A stretch of 64,000 nucleotides of DNA from Allodiplogaster sudhausi. Its lineage: Eukaryota > Nematoda > Chromadorea > Rhabditida > Diplogasteridae. The first letter of the stretch is position 1, and each line of letters starts with the position of its first letter. Position numbers and translations under genes: made by a program. Of this stretch, positions 47,546-59,325 are shown piece by piece. Under the pieces are notes generated by a model. The model saw nothing but the letters and a program-made list of their open reading frames with translations. It was not told the DNA's origin and made no database searches. The stretch covers positions 1,060,001-1,124,000 of the forward strand of contig CALZFC010000040.1 of NCBI GenBank assembly GCA_945643635.1, in the 5' to 3' direction.

Positions 47546-48875
47546 TGCAAAACTCTCTGTCTGCTGGTTCACCGTCGTCCACGGCAACTCCACTACGCAA
47601 ATCAGGTCAGTGATATTGCAGTCACTTTTGCGTTTTTTAACACCTTATTAGTTTCTAGTTTCTTCTTTATTAATGAAATTATAACAAAAGAAGTGTTTAA
47701 TCCAACTAAACCACAAAAATTGAGAAATTGTCGCCTATTTACGTGGTTCCAGCCATATTTTAAGTAGAATAGGGAAGGAGAGAGAAGTAGACAGCGAGAT
47801 AGAAGTATTGAAAGAAGAGATATTGAGAGAAAGAGAGAGAAAGAGAGAGAGAGAGAGAGACGAAAGAGTGAAAGAAATGGCCAAAAACGAGGTTCAAGCC
47901 GCGTCCTCCTTAGCTGCGAAAATACCGTTGCCGCAGCGGTTAGCCGCTTTTTGACGGTTTCTGACCAGCGGTTTGCGGCAACGGTTATTATTTGCGAATT
48001 AGTACGGTTAATTCCCTAGGCTTCTACTTCAACGGTAAATACCGTAGCCAAAACAGTAGTTTTTAATGGTATTTTTTCTTGTGTGTGGGCGCAATTCATT
48101 AATTCAAAGGAGAATTCAATTAGATGGCAGAGAGCAGAAGCAGCTTATAAATGGGTCAGCAGGCTTCTTTTGTATAGAAGCTTCCTTCGTGTCCACTACA
48201 ACTTTATGGCTCCCAATTTGTTATTCCAACCGGAGAGAAGCGTATAGAAAGAGCCATCTCATCAAGTGGACATTCCTTATTTCTCATCATCTATTTCAGC
48301 CGTCATGAGCATTGAAAAAGTACGTGAATGCCTAACTACTCGTGTGCCAGGAAAATATGTCAGTAAAACGGATGGACAGAGATCGGAAAAAGCAAGCCGT
48401 CGACAAAAGTTGTGCTTGTCATACCTCATTCAACTTCACCTTTTGCTGGCCATGCCTCAGGGACTCCTTGTAAAGAGAGAAGAGAAATGCGAGTGGACGG
48501 GCACTTGTTACTCTGTCAGATTAAGCTAGCTGATAAGCAGACATCTATGCAATGGCGTCGGTTGCTTCTCCGCATTTCTACTTTGCAGACAAGAAAAAAG
48601 TGTGCATGAACAAAGCAATTATCGTTTAAATAATTCAAGAGTGCACATCCTGGTTAGCACAAGGAGGAGAACAGTTTCGGCCCTCTATTTATACGAGTTC
48701 CTCTCTCTCGCTTCTCCCTACCAATTATAGATGTTCTATGGGGAATCTGGAGAGATCTTGAGTCAGCTCGACAAGTGCTTCTTTCTCAGCCATCCTCTTC
48801 TCTTTTTTTACCTCAGCAGGAAATGCCTCTGGTATTACGCTTATTCAATCTTTTAGATCACTCTTCGAAGCTTCA

Positions 48876-48911
<36 letters not shown>

Positions 48912-49179
48912 ACTGTATCTCTAACATTCTTCTTCTTTCTACTCTTTCTTTCTCTCCTCTCTTTTTCTCTTTCCCCTCTCACTCTATTTCTCTCTCCCTC
49001 TGTTTCTCTTCTCTGTCTTTCGATATTTCATCTTCTCTCCTCGTTCTTCCTCTTTGTATCTCTCCCAATGGAAAGCCGAGCCATCGTTCCTATTCAGAAG
49101 TGCAGCTAACTTCGCATTTGCCATCTCTCGGAGTATTCACAAGAAGCAGAAGAGTTGTCAGTAGTACGAGATTGGGGTA

Positions 49180-49180
<1 letters not shown>

Positions 49181-49232
<52 letters not shown>

Positions 49233-49338
49233 AAGAGAGAGAGAGAGAGCGAGAGAGAGAGAGAGAGATAGAGAGAGAGCAAGAGTGAGAGAGAGAGCGA
49301 GAGAGAGAGCAAGAGAGAGAGAGAGAGCGAGAAAGAGA
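49181..49338. repeat. (GA)n microsatellite, about 160 bp
   Basis: GA dinucleotide array with GAGC and GAAA interruptions. The longest purine array in the window. Confidence 0.85.
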
Positions 49339-50366
49339 CTGACAAAGGAAAAAACAAAAAGAGAAGGTTTGAAAAGCCAAGGGTCAGTTTCTTGCTTACG
49401 TCGCGTTGTGCGTAGAAGTAACACTACCACAACAATATAATTATCGCGTTTCGAAAATACCACTCTGAAACGATAATACCCTCATTCACCGAAGGCATGT
49501 AATACAAATGTATGTATATCTAAAACAAAACCACATGTGCATAAAAGGATTTAAACATTGGAAAAAAACAATGCAATGCATGCATGTGTAAGAAAAATGA
49601 GGAAACAACGCCACAGAACACTTTGAAGAAAAGATGAAGCATTGATGGACATAAGCATTTTATGCATGCATTTTAATTTTCTTCGCAGATGTCGAGAGCA
49701 TAAAAAAGTGGAGAGGAGAGAGAAAAATGCAGGAACTACAGATTGCGTGTGAAGTGGCCGAGGGAAGATGTGAAGCAGCTTCAGAAAAGAGATGCCCGGC
49801 GTTGCTCAAACCCATCTCATCTTCTGGACTGGGGAGAACATGAAGAATCGTTCGTAGATTCATAGCACTCCTCTCATTTGGCCCTGTTCTTAATCTTATA
49901 CGCCTGGCCACTATTTGACGACGAACCGAAATTGGAAGCATATCGCAGGAAATTGGTGAATCAGTCACTGACATAGGAATTGAAAATCGATGAGAAAATC
50001 TAGATATAAATACACTTTAATTTATGTTGTATAATAGAGAAAGGGATAGAGAGAGACAGTGAGATAGAGAGATACAGAGATATGGAGAGAGAGATGGAAA
50101 GTAGAGCGCGCCAAGGTAATTCTAGTCCGCCGCGGCCAATCTCCCGAATGGGCTGCTCTCCTCGATGACAAATGGCATTCAGAAGAGAGAGAAGAGGCTT
50201 CTCCTTCTCCTTCTTGACTACTTAAGACTAAACAAAGGCAGTACATGGGAGGGCGAGAGAAATATGGAAATGACAGAAATAGAAGAGCAAGTCGAAGAGA
50301 GTGAAGCCCGCTTTGGAGCGATAAGCTGCACGACTCCAATGATAGATGGGAGGATCGTGCTGCGTC

Positions 50367-50441
<75 letters not shown>

Positions 50442-52246
50442 CTCTCTTTCTCTTTCTATTTCTCACTGAGTCTTCCTCTCACTCCAGTTCCCCTCTCTTT
50501 CTCTTCTACTTCCTTAAATCTTTCACTCTCACCCTTCCATTGTCTCTCGGCTCGCTGGAAGCAGAAATGGCGTCTGATTCGATGGCAAGAGGCTACTCCT
50601 GCAGAGCAGATGGGCTCAAGCACCCTGCCATTCCAGAACTGATCCTCCCTTCCTTCACCTTTTTTATCTTCTTTTCAGTCTCTCATCTCTTCCTCTCTCA
50701 TCTCTTTCTCTCTCTTCTCTTCCTATTTCCTTTCTCCCCCTTTCCTTCTCTCCTCTCTTCCTCTCTCCTCCTCTCCCTCTTTCCATCTCACCCTCTCTTC
50801 CTCTCTCTCCCGATCTTACGAGAAGAAGAATAGAAGCAGACAACAGCCCCTGGGGGCGTGCTCAGAGATGTCTCGCGCGCTTGTTTTCGGCAGATCTGCA
50901 TAAGCAGTCATCATGAGCATTCTGGCCAGGCTGCGAACATCAACAACCAACTAAAGCAGCCTGGGCAGGCAAATTCGTTTTGCCTCAAACAGTTTCCTTA
51001 ATGTGATGGTAATATAAATTAACCAAAATGACTCGATATTCATTTCAAATGCAGAATAATCATAAATTAGGGTCTGATGAGATGGACGGGGTAGAGATCA
51101 CATCGTTGTTCCTCCTCACTCATCTCACATACATATATATTACCATCCGCCACTATCCTCTGTGATATTCACTCTCTCATTCCATCACGCTCTCTTGCCT
51201 GTCCCCTAAAATCCACATTGTCATTGAGATAATCCCAATTGAGCCAATGATGGCTTGGACTGGGTCCATTGAAGTGCACAGTGAGGGCATCACTTAGAGA
51301 GCGAGAAGGGAAAGACTGAGCAAGATAATCGGAGAAAGAGAGGCAGAGGCAGAGAGACAGAGACAGGGAGAGAGATTGTGAAATGGAAGTGAAGAGCGAA
51401 AGAGAGAATCCGTAAGATCAGAAGAGTGCGCGAGAGAAGGCAGCACGGCGCCAAAAGTGGATAGCGTAAATGTGATTAGGTGCCTGCCCTAGCCGGTGGG
51501 CCGCGGCCACTACTGCGGCGCCCTCTTGCCCGGGAATGCGTGAGTAATGAAGTGTGCAAGTGTTTCCAGGTCGCGTTGGAGATCATATTCAATGGCTCTC
51601 GTCTATCACAACATAAAAGAAGGAATGGAAGAATCAATCTAGGTAAAGACTTACAACTTATTAAAAGAAGTAGTAGCCAGATGACGGATCATCCCACTTC
51701 TCCTGCCCAGCTTCCCTCTCAGCCACTTCATCCTCAATGCCCACCCTCTTGCCCCTTCCTCCCTTTGTTGCCAAGGACCGCCGTGGCTTCTTCCTCTTCT
51801 TTTCTCCCTCCCCCAAACTTCATGCTCTCCGAAAGGGAAGAATGGATGGTGCACTGCAAGTCAAACTGCATATGCGCATACAATTTAGGAAAACAAGGAA
51901 TCTGTTCATGTACATACATATTTATGAATGTATGTGTGTAAACCTCCTCGCGCATTCAAGCAAATCCACAAAATATGAAGATCATGCTTGGAGCCGCAGA
52001 AACAGCAAAGTGCAACCGATGGAAAGCGCGGCGATTATCCAGTGAAATTGAGCGGAGAGCGGAAGTCGCGGTTTGCGAGTTCTTCGTCGGCTCCTTTGCC
52101 TTTTCATTCCGCGAAGAAAAGCACATCCTACCTTTTGGTCTTCTACTCCTACGTTTCTTTGCTTCTTTGCATTTACTCAAAAAAATTCTAATACGCTAAT
52201 TGATATTTAATGTGTTGTATTGACTAATAAAGTTAGAAATTGCACA

Positions 52247-52252
52247 TTTATT
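52247..52252 (-). terminator. Poly(A) signal of collagen 1
   Basis: AATAAA on the minus strand, about 83 nt beyond the collagen stop codon. Confidence 0.5.
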
Positions 52253-52334
52253 CATCAGTTCATTGATATTCCCGTTTCGCATGCAATAATGAAGACATGG
52301 CTGTGTTTGTGGTGAGTCTTCTCTTCCTGTTCTC

Positions 52335-53674
52335 TCAACGCCGAGTTCCGTCCTCGAAGAAGACTCCTCCGTCGATGGAGCAGTACTTGGGGCAGATGCC
52401 CTTCTCGCCTGGCTTGCCAGGTCGGCCGGCCAGTCCGACCTCTCCCTCCTCTCCGGCCTTTCCTGCTTCTCCCTGTGGTCCTGGAAGTCCCTTCTCTCCC
52501 TGGGCTCCAGGTCGTCCTGGCTTGCCAGGGAGACCCTGAGGACCGGGCGCGCCAGGCTGACCTTCCTTGCCGGGTGCGCCAGGCTTGCCTGGGATCGGGT
52601 AGTTGTTCTCAGCGTTGAGACCAGCTGCGCCAGGCGCGCCCGGCTTGCCGGCCTCTCCGTATTTGCCTGGGGCGCCACGGATCCCGGAGATTCCTGGGGG
52701 TCCTTGAGGGCCGGGCTTGCCTTCCTCTCCTGGTTTGCCGTCTTCTCCGTTCTGGCCGTCGAGACCAGGCTTACCCTCGGGGCCTGGAGGGGACTGCGGG
52801 CAAGGCGGCTGCGTCACCTCTTCGCAGATCTTGGGTGGAATTCCAGGAGTGCCGGGGAGACCGGGAGCACCGTTCAGACCACTCTTGCCGGGTCTGCCAG
52901 CTGGGCCTGGTGGTCCTGGAGGGCCGGGGAGGCAGCAGCCTTCGCAGGATGGCGCGGCGGAGGCATACTCGGCGACGGGTGCGGCGGCGGTGGAGTAGGC
53001 GGGCGGCGCCGTGGAGTACGCGGCCTTCGTGGTGGCGGGCGCGGCCTCAGTGTACTTGTAGCCGTACGAGTCAGGTGCCGGATACGAGTACGCGGACACC
53101 TGCAGTACAGGATTGTCAGACACATTTTTAAGTCTTCGCCGTTTTATGAAGAATGTTCATGCTGCATACAAAGGAAACTGAAGACTAGAAAGTGCCAATC
53201 AAGTTTGCTCGAATTCTTCTGCTTTATATATTCCGCCGAACCTGCTTGACGGTGTAGCTAGGCGGCGGCGGTGCGTTCGGCGCGGCTTTCTCCACATCGT
53301 AGCCCGCGCCGCGCCGCGTGCGGTTGGCGCGGCCGTGCATGTCCACCACCTCCATCCAGATGCCTTGGGCCGTCGTCTGCAACATTAACATTATATTTTT
53401 TTAATATTACAAGCACATCTTCAAATCCGAATTTCTTTAAAATCTTAAAGAACAATGGCAAATTTTGAAAATGCAATGGAAGAAGGAAGCTGACGTGGCA
53501 CTCCACGAGTTCCGCGTGCATTTGGCGAGAAACGTGAGCGACGTAGTTGTGCACCATTGGCAGAGATATGCACACGGCAAGGACGGCGGCCACCGAGAAG
53601 CTCACCGAGGCCACGCCCACCAGACGGAAGGCGCGCAGCTTCAGCGCACGTTCGGCAGAAGGGCACGATTCCAT
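52335..53674 (-). CDS. Cuticle collagen 1
   Basis: Secreted structural collagen of the nematode cuticle. Exons 53495-53674, 53242-53376 and 52335-53099 are all in phase 0, giving 359 residues. Exon 1 encodes the nematode cuticle-collagen N-terminal domain with a signal-anchor helix (FRLVGVASVSFSVAAVLAVC, then ISLPMVHNYV). Exon 2 contains GIWMEVVDMHGRANRTRRGA; the RTRR is the subtilisin-type processing site. Exon 3 has a Tyr/Ala/Pro-rich linker, a Cys cluster (CEGCC), a short Gly-X-Y block, a Cys-containing interruption, a long Gly-X-Y domain with a minor break, and a C-terminal Cys region ending CSIDGGVFFEDGTRR. That ending is shared with one subgroup of cuticle collagens. The ATG at 53674 follows TTTCCAG, a plausible trans-splice acceptor, with TATAAAAG 240 bp upstream. 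Divergent from collagen 2. Confidence 0.92.
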
Positions 53675-53913
53675 CTCTGGAAAGGGGGGTTGGGAGAAAG
53701 GGAAGAACAGGGCAAGCAAGTGGGCATCGCGCAATGCGATACCATTCTTTACACAGTAAAAGGCATAACAGGAAGTTTGGAAAAGGGAGATGAAAGGTTC
53801 TTCACCCCGGATAAAGTTCCTTTCTGTTTATGAAGATTTTAAATAGCTGGTGAAAATGTAGGATATAAGTGGATGAAGAGGCGGCTGTTCTGTCCGGCCT
53901 TCCCAGCCGCTCT

Positions 53914-53921
53914 CTTTTATA
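53914..53921 (-). promoter_or_regulatory. TATA box of collagen 1
   Basis: TATAAAAG on the minus strand, 240 bp upstream of the collagen 1 ATG. Collagen 2 has the same octamer, which supports it. Confidence 0.45.
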
Positions 53922-54360
53922 TCCGCGCAAGTTACTCTTCACCCCTAGGCTTTCCTAAGGTGCATACTACTCCTGCTCTCAATCCCGACCTGACACGAGA
54001 GAAGAAAGAGAGAGATGGAGAGAGACTGAGGGAAAGAAAGAGAGAGATGGATAGAGACTGAGGGAAAGACAGAAAGCGTTAAAGCTGATCTCGGGAGTGG
54101 CACCGCACAGGCTAACGGTCAACGAGAGAGAAGAGGGAGGGAGAGGTATAGGGAGAGAGAGAGAGAGAGAGAGTGAGAGCGAGAGAGGAAGATAGACTTT
54201 CAGTTGTGCCGACAGTTAGCGAACGCTGTGTGAGTAGCCTTGAACACATCTATGGTATGCGTAAGCATTTTAACGAGAGAGCTGCACCGCTAATGAATGG
54301 AGAGTGGAGAGTACAGACTTCTTACTGCTACCAACTGAAGAAAGAAGGGATAACGAGACA

Positions 54361-54395
<35 letters not shown>

Positions 54396-55308
54396 GAAGA
54401 GAGGCAGAAACTGAAGAAGATAAGTATAATGAGGTGACTGGAATGTGAACCGTGTTCTGCATACTATGTACCAGGTGGGAGATGAAAGGAACATGCAGTA
54501 TGTAGGACAGTGTCCTAGAAAGAGAGCAACGACAGACTCGGCCAGCAAGTGACGAAGACTACGGTCTGGAACCTGTAAAGTGCAGTTGACCTACCGGGTG
54601 GTGCCTTCAACTTTGCATCCATCAAATCTTTGGTCCCTTCTTCGGCATTGCTAACAATATGAAGAAAAATTTCACTCATTTTGTACCTGTTAGAAGACAA
54701 TTATTATAAGAATGAATGGTGTTATTCTGCTTGATGATGTTCTTTTCAATCTTCCTTAATACTTTTTCCAAGCATCGATAAGAAGGAGAACTCCAGCAGC
54801 TCATCTCCTTTCTATATACATATGTATGTACATACATATCTCTTTTTTCGTCTCTCTCTCTCTCATGCTCCTTCTGTTCACCTTCACAATTGTTTTTTTC
54901 ACCAATTTTACATTTGAGTGAAACCTCATCAGGAAGTAGGCCGCATTTGTAGAGCAGATGGTGACTCTCTTAATTCACCGTTCCAAATACCGATCATTGT
55001 TCTGGACACTCTTCTCAGTAATCCGTGATTTTAACTGACACGCCCCCAGGGAAAAGAAAAGAACATCGAATGTTTCTCTCTCTGTGTCTATCTCTCTCTA
55101 TCTCTCTCTCTCTTTCTCTCTCTCTCTATGTTTCTGCCTCTCTCTCCCTTTCTTTCTCTCTGCCACTCTCCCTCTCTCTCAGTCTCTCTTTCAACTCCTT
55201 CTCTAATCATTTGGATTTATGAACGGTAATGTTTTGACGGAAGGCATTGATAAGGGAACAAGCCGGATCAGTGGTCACTTTGAACCGGCCGATACTTGCA
55301 CTGAAATG

Positions 55309-55316
55309 TATAAAAG
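55309..55316 (+). promoter_or_regulatory. TATA box of collagen 2
   Basis: TATAAAAG 115 bp upstream of the collagen 2 ATG at 55431. Confidence 0.5.
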
Positions 55317-55430
55317 ACGAGTTGATGCATGCAGTGATGGTAGCAACTTTCAGCAGTGCCGCTAGCTTCTCCTTCTATTCGCATATGATCCACATTATCA
55401 GGAGTAAAGTGATTGACATTGAAGGAGCGA

Positions 55431-56851
55431 ATGAGGACCCGCCAAGTGGCATTCGCGGCCTCCTCAGTGGTCGGCTTCACTCTTCTGGCGTCGCTGCTCG
55501 CCATGGTGCACATCTACTCGAACATCCAAGGGCTCTGGGGAGAGTTGGACGAAGAGATCGACCTGTTCAGGGTCAGACTCACTTCGTATTCAGCACAAGG
55601 AGGATTCTGGAAAGTGTTCGATTGCAGTTGAGCACGGACGACCTCTGGCGTGACATGATGACGATGGCTGAGATGAGAAGATTGAGACGCCAGGTATACG
55701 GAGAGAAGGCAGCGGACGGAGAGTACGCCAAGGGAGGTAGACATTCTTATTAAGTTGTCAGAATAAAAAAATATATTTATATTTCATAGTAGGCGGTCAT
55801 GATGAAGGAGTGACGGAGTCATCCAGCCGAGGAGGAGAGGCACCAGGCACCGAGCTTGGCGGAGCATGCAACTGCGATGCCAAGAACAAGTGCCCGGCCG
55901 GTCAGCCCGGACCAAAAGGCACTCCCGGAGCACCCGGACCAAATGGACTGCCCAGAGTGGTTGGTCCATATTCTTGAAGCAAGACATTTGGGAAAGGTTA
56001 TTGCAAAATAGAACTGAAAGGTTAACTACATCCATACGGTCAAGTAGTTACGAATCGGGTATATTGTCTTTGATATGTAGGACGGCCTGAACGGGTCGCG
56101 GACGACATGCAGATTGAGTCTGCGCAGATGGACAGGTAGTCTCTTTATCTATTCATCTATTCAGTATCAGTCAGGGTTTTACTCGTGAATAGGAATTTTG
56201 AGACTGGAAAGAAACTGGAACTTCTAGATGCTTCTAGTGCCCACCGGGACAGCGAGGCGGCCCGGGCCGGTCTGGACCGGATGGACCTCGTGGAATGGCC
56301 GGTCCAGACGGTTCTCGCGGTGCAGAGGGACGCGACGGCATGCCTGGCGCACCAGGAGACATGGGACCGCCAGGTCCCGTTGGCCGGGTTGGGCCCGATG
56401 GACCACCCGGAGAAAAGGCAAGGCTCAATTAGTTGACATGCTGCATTCACTTTCATTTCTTATCTCTTATATTTAAATTCCTTTATGATATGTCGACTTG
56501 ATTTGACTTGTGCTTGTCTAGGGTGCTGATGGTAGAGCTCCGATCGGTCGTCCCGGTCTGAAGGGCCAGCGAGGCCCGCCGGGTCCAGTGGGTCCAGATG
56601 GACCAGCTGGAGAGGATGGTGGGCCAGGCGAGCCAGGAGACGATGGCCCGGCTGGCCCCGACGGCGAGCAGGGAGAAGCCGGACCAGTCGGCGCCCCCGG
56701 CCGAGAGGGACATGACGGCCGGCCTGGTCCAGATGGCGGCTACTGCCACTGCCCCGACCGGGTGGAGGGCAGAGCGGGCGGCGCGGCAGGCCATGGCGCC
56801 GGTGGCAAGTACTCCGACGGATCCTACAGGACTGCCAGCAGATCGTCTTAA
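55431..56851 (+). CDS. Cuticle collagen 2, possible frameshift in exon 4
   Basis: Second cuticle collagen. Exon 1 (55431-55571) is the N-terminal domain ([20 protein letters not shown], then [20 protein letters not shown]). Exon 2 (55628-55736) contains [20 protein letters not shown] with an RRLRR processing-type site. Exon 3 (55793-55956) contains [15 protein letters not shown] and the first Gly-X-Y triplets. Exon 4 (about 56081-56135) starts DGLNG and should continue [14 protein letters not shown], but those two parts are in different frames. Exon 5 (about 56238-56417) and exon 6 (56521-56851, TAA) give long Gly-X-Y runs ([40 protein letters not shown]) and a C-terminal part with [12 protein letters not shown]. 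The intron after exon 5 uses a GC donor (AAG|GCAAGG). The exon 4 break may be a real lesion or a one-base sequence error. Confidence 0.8.
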
Positions 56852-57345
56852 CCCTCTTCATCGCCAGTCAAATATTCAGACGATCTACCTGGCATTTCCG
56901 CTTGATACGCACATACATACAGTCCCGCTCAACATTGTTGGGTCCGGTATTAATAGTATTAATAGTATTAATAGTATTAATAGTATTAATATAAATAATA
57001 CAAACTGGAATAGCGCGCTGAATACGCATTTTCGTGTCATTTCGCGTAGGAGTTTACCTATTTCGACCATGGAGATTACGACTGTGAAGACCGTTTTCAA
57101 AAATATGCTGAAATGGCTCAGATCTCATAATATTGCATTTAATTTGGCCGCGTTTGGGTTCCAAACGGGCTGGCTCGAACTTCAGGACTACAATGTGCAA
57201 AATAATGTGAAATTTTTAGAGCACTTCTTACCTTTTTTGAGTTTCTTGTTTTATTTCTCTTGAGTTTCTCATTTTGTTTATGTATAAACGACGAAAAAAA
57301 AACTTTAAAAAAATTTTTGTGCTTGCAAAAATCTGTTCTCAAAAG

Positions 57346-57405
57346 TGTATCGCACCGAGACCTAGCGCTTGCCGGTCAAAGACTTACCAATACTCTACAG
57401 ACGGT
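57346..57405 (-). other. tRNA-like module, element C left arm (B box mutated)
   Basis: Minus strand: TAGAGTATTGGTAAGTCTTT, GACCGGCAAGCGC and GGTGCGATA. The B box has C replaced relative to GGTTCGATA in the sister copies, so this copy probably lacks promoter function. Confidence 0.4.
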
Positions 57406-57907
57406 ACAAGCAGATCTGACGATACCTTTCTTTGGACAGCGTCGATTGCTCACAAAGGAAACGTTGATTCTGAACACTCTCTGTTTCCTACTTTAGTGGG
57501 AAACAGAGAGAGAGAGAGAGAGAGAGGCGAAAGAAGGTGCAGCGTCGACTACATCTACTCTGCGTCACCGTTTCAAGGCTGAAGCTACGGTATGTCGTTA
57601 GACCAACGATTTTTTTCTCATTGTCAGCTAACAGCACCTGCACCTTCTTTCACCTCTCTCTCTCGCCCTCTCTCTATCTCTTTCTCTCTCCCTCTCTATA
57701 TTTCTTTCTCCACCGGTCTATCTTTCACTTTCTCCCTCTCTCCTTCTTTCTCGTTCTCTCGCATTCCCTCCTTCTCTCTCTCTCTCTCTCTCTCTCCCTC
57801 TCTGTTTCCCACTAAAGTAGGAAACAGAGAGTGTTCAGAATCAACGTTTCCTTTGTGAGCAATCGACGCTGTCCAAAGAAAGGTATCAACAGGTCTGTTT
57901 GTACTCT

Positions 57908-57962
57908 CTGTAGAGTATTGGTAAGTCTTTGACCGGTAATCTCGAGGTCTCGGTTCGATTTG
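57908..57962 (+). other. tRNA-like module, element C right arm
   Basis: TGTAGAGTATTGGTAAGTC, GACCGGTAATC and CTCGGTTCGATT. Inverted partner of 57346-57405. The sequence after the B box lacks the CCC present in other copies. Confidence 0.45.
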
Positions 57963-58781
57963 AGAACAGATTTTTGCAAGCACGAAAATTTTTTTTGCTT
58001 TTTTTTTCGTCGTTTGTACATAAACAAAATGAGAAACTCAAACGAAATAAAACAAGAAACTCAAAAAAGGCAAGAAGTGCTCTGAAAATTTCACGTTATT
58101 TTGCACTTTGTAGTCCAGGAGTTGAAGCCAGCCCGTTTGGAACCCAAACACGGCCAAATTAAATGCAATATTATGCGATCTCAGCCATTTCAGCATATTT
58201 TTGAAAACGGTCTTCACAGTCGTAATCTCCATTGTCGAAATAGGTAAACTCCTAAGCGAAATGGCACGAAAATGCGTATTCAGCGCGCTATTCCAGTTTG
58301 TATTATTTATATTAATACTATTAATACTATTAATACCGGACCCAGCAATGTTGAGCGGGACTGTACATACATACAGTCCCGCTCAACATTGTTGGGTCCG
58401 GTATTAATAGTATTAATAGTATTAATATAAATAATACAAACTGGAATAGCGCGCTGAATACGCATTTTCGTGTCATTTCGCGTAGGAGTTTACCTATTTC
58501 GACCATGGAGATTACGACTATGAAGACCGTTTTCAAAAATATGCTGAAATGGCTGAGAACTCATAATATTGCATTTTATTTGGCCGCGTTTGGGTTCCAA
58601 ACGGGCTGGCTCGAACTCCTGGACTACAATGTGCAAAATAATGTGAAATTTTCAGAACACTTCTTACCTTTTTTGAGTTTCTTGTTTTATTTCTCTTGAG
58701 TTTCTCATTTTGTTTATGTATAAACGACGAAAAAAAAGCAAAAAAAATTTTCGTGCTTGCAAAAATCTATTCTCAAAAGGG

Positions 58782-58838
58782 TATCGAACCGAGACCTCGA
58801 GATTGCCGGTCAAAGACTTACCAATACTCTACAAACGG
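58782..58838 (-). other. tRNA-like module, element D left arm
   Basis: Minus strand: TAGAGTATTGGTAAGTC, GACCGGCAATC and CTCGGTTCGATACCC, with an intact B-box consensus. Confidence 0.5.
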
Positions 58839-58934
58839 TACAAACAGATCTGATGATACCTTTCTTTGGACAGCGTCGATTGCTCACAAAGGAAACGTTG
58901 ATTCTGAACACTCTCTGTTTCCTACTTTAGTGGG

Positions 58935-58970
<36 letters not shown>

Positions 58971-59118
58971 AAGAAGGTGCAGAGTCGACTACATCCACTC
59001 TGCGTCACCGTTTCAAGGCTGAAGCTACGGTATGTCGTTAGACCAACGATTTTTTCTCATTGTCAGCTAACAGCACCTGCACCTTCTTTCACCTCTCTCT
59101 CACACGCCCTCTCTCTAT

Positions 59119-59162
<44 letters not shown>

Positions 59163-59263
59163 CCACTAAAGTATGAGCGAACGTATTCAGAATCGACGTT
59201 TCCTTTGTGAGGCAATCGACGCTGTCCAAAGAAAGGTATCATCAGATTACGTTATACAGTCTG

Positions 59264-59325
59264 TAGAGTATTGGTAAGTCTTTGACCGGCAATCTCGAGG
59301 CCTCGGTTCGATACCCTTTTGAGAA
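59264..59325 (+). other. tRNA-like module, element D right arm
   Basis: TGTAGAGTATTGGTAAGTC, GACCGGCAATC and CTCGGTTCGATACCC. Inverted partner of 58782-58838, with an intact B box. Confidence 0.5.

Larger units (their letters stand above)
39618..48085 (+). mobile_element. CACTA/CMC-like DNA transposon, apparently complete, 8.5 kb
   Basis: The left end reads CACACAAGAAAAAA then AACCATT. The inverse of the right end reads CACACAAGAAAAAA then TACCATT, so 20 of 21 terminal bases match. The ends begin CAC, as in the CACTA/Mirage/Chapaev supergroup. A possible 2-bp duplication (TG) flanks both ends. Just inside the ends lie short repeated motifs: several GCGCACTTAT/GGCGCAC copies at 39790-39910 on the left, and GCGGTT/AACCGC and CCGTTGCCGC palindromes at 47920-48000 on the right, like subterminal transposase sites. 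Inside are the mini-exon array, the decayed C2H2 plus tnp2-like transposase, a nested MITE, a CT array and a tRNA-like sequence. Confidence 0.65.
48086..52334. other. Accessory intergenic stretch with GA/CT arrays and uncertain exons
   Basis: About 4.2 kb without a recognised gene. Possible single exons are: ATG at 48305 after TATTTCAG, giving MSIEKVRECLTTRVPGKYV; a plus-strand open stretch at 49700-49855 (WPREDVKQLQKRDARRC); and a plus-strand stretch at 51990-52190 (GDYPVKLSGERKSRFASSSS). None has a family motif or a clear partner exon. Long GA arrays occupy 49181-49338 and 50030-50095; CT arrays occupy 48877-48908 and 50372-50460. Confidence 0.3.
53675..55430. other. Divergent collagen promoter region
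   Basis: About 1.75 kb between head-to-head collagen genes. It holds both TATA boxes, GA arrays at about 53995-54060 and 54140-54190, a GA run at 54365-54390 and a CT array at about 55075-55190. No exon is recognised. Confidence 0.5.
56920..58363. mobile_element. Palindromic mariner-TIR element C (1.4 kb)
   Basis: Starts CAGTCCCGCTCAACATTGTT and ends with the inverse (one substitution, GCAATG for ACAATG), flanked by TA. Arms of about 600 bp are near-identical inverted copies with GA and CT arrays next to a single-copy core (about 57535-57655) beginning GTGCAGCGTCGACTACATC. The left end has two extra TATTAATAG units compared with elements B and D. It begins only 69 bp after the collagen 2 stop codon. 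Confidence 0.85.

Noticed and set aside
49090..49463. Long Ser/Leu or Glu/Arg ORFs over the GA array
   Set aside because: These are translations of a dinucleotide repeat, open in several frames by composition alone.
51480..51941. Plus-strand ORF of 153 codons starting near a GC-rich segment
   Set aside because: Composition is low-complexity Pro/Ser, the minus strand is equally open, and no domain or partner exon is visible.
52704..53249. Plus-strand ORFs across the collagen 1 exons
   Set aside because: Antisense shadows of Gly-X-Y coding sequence.
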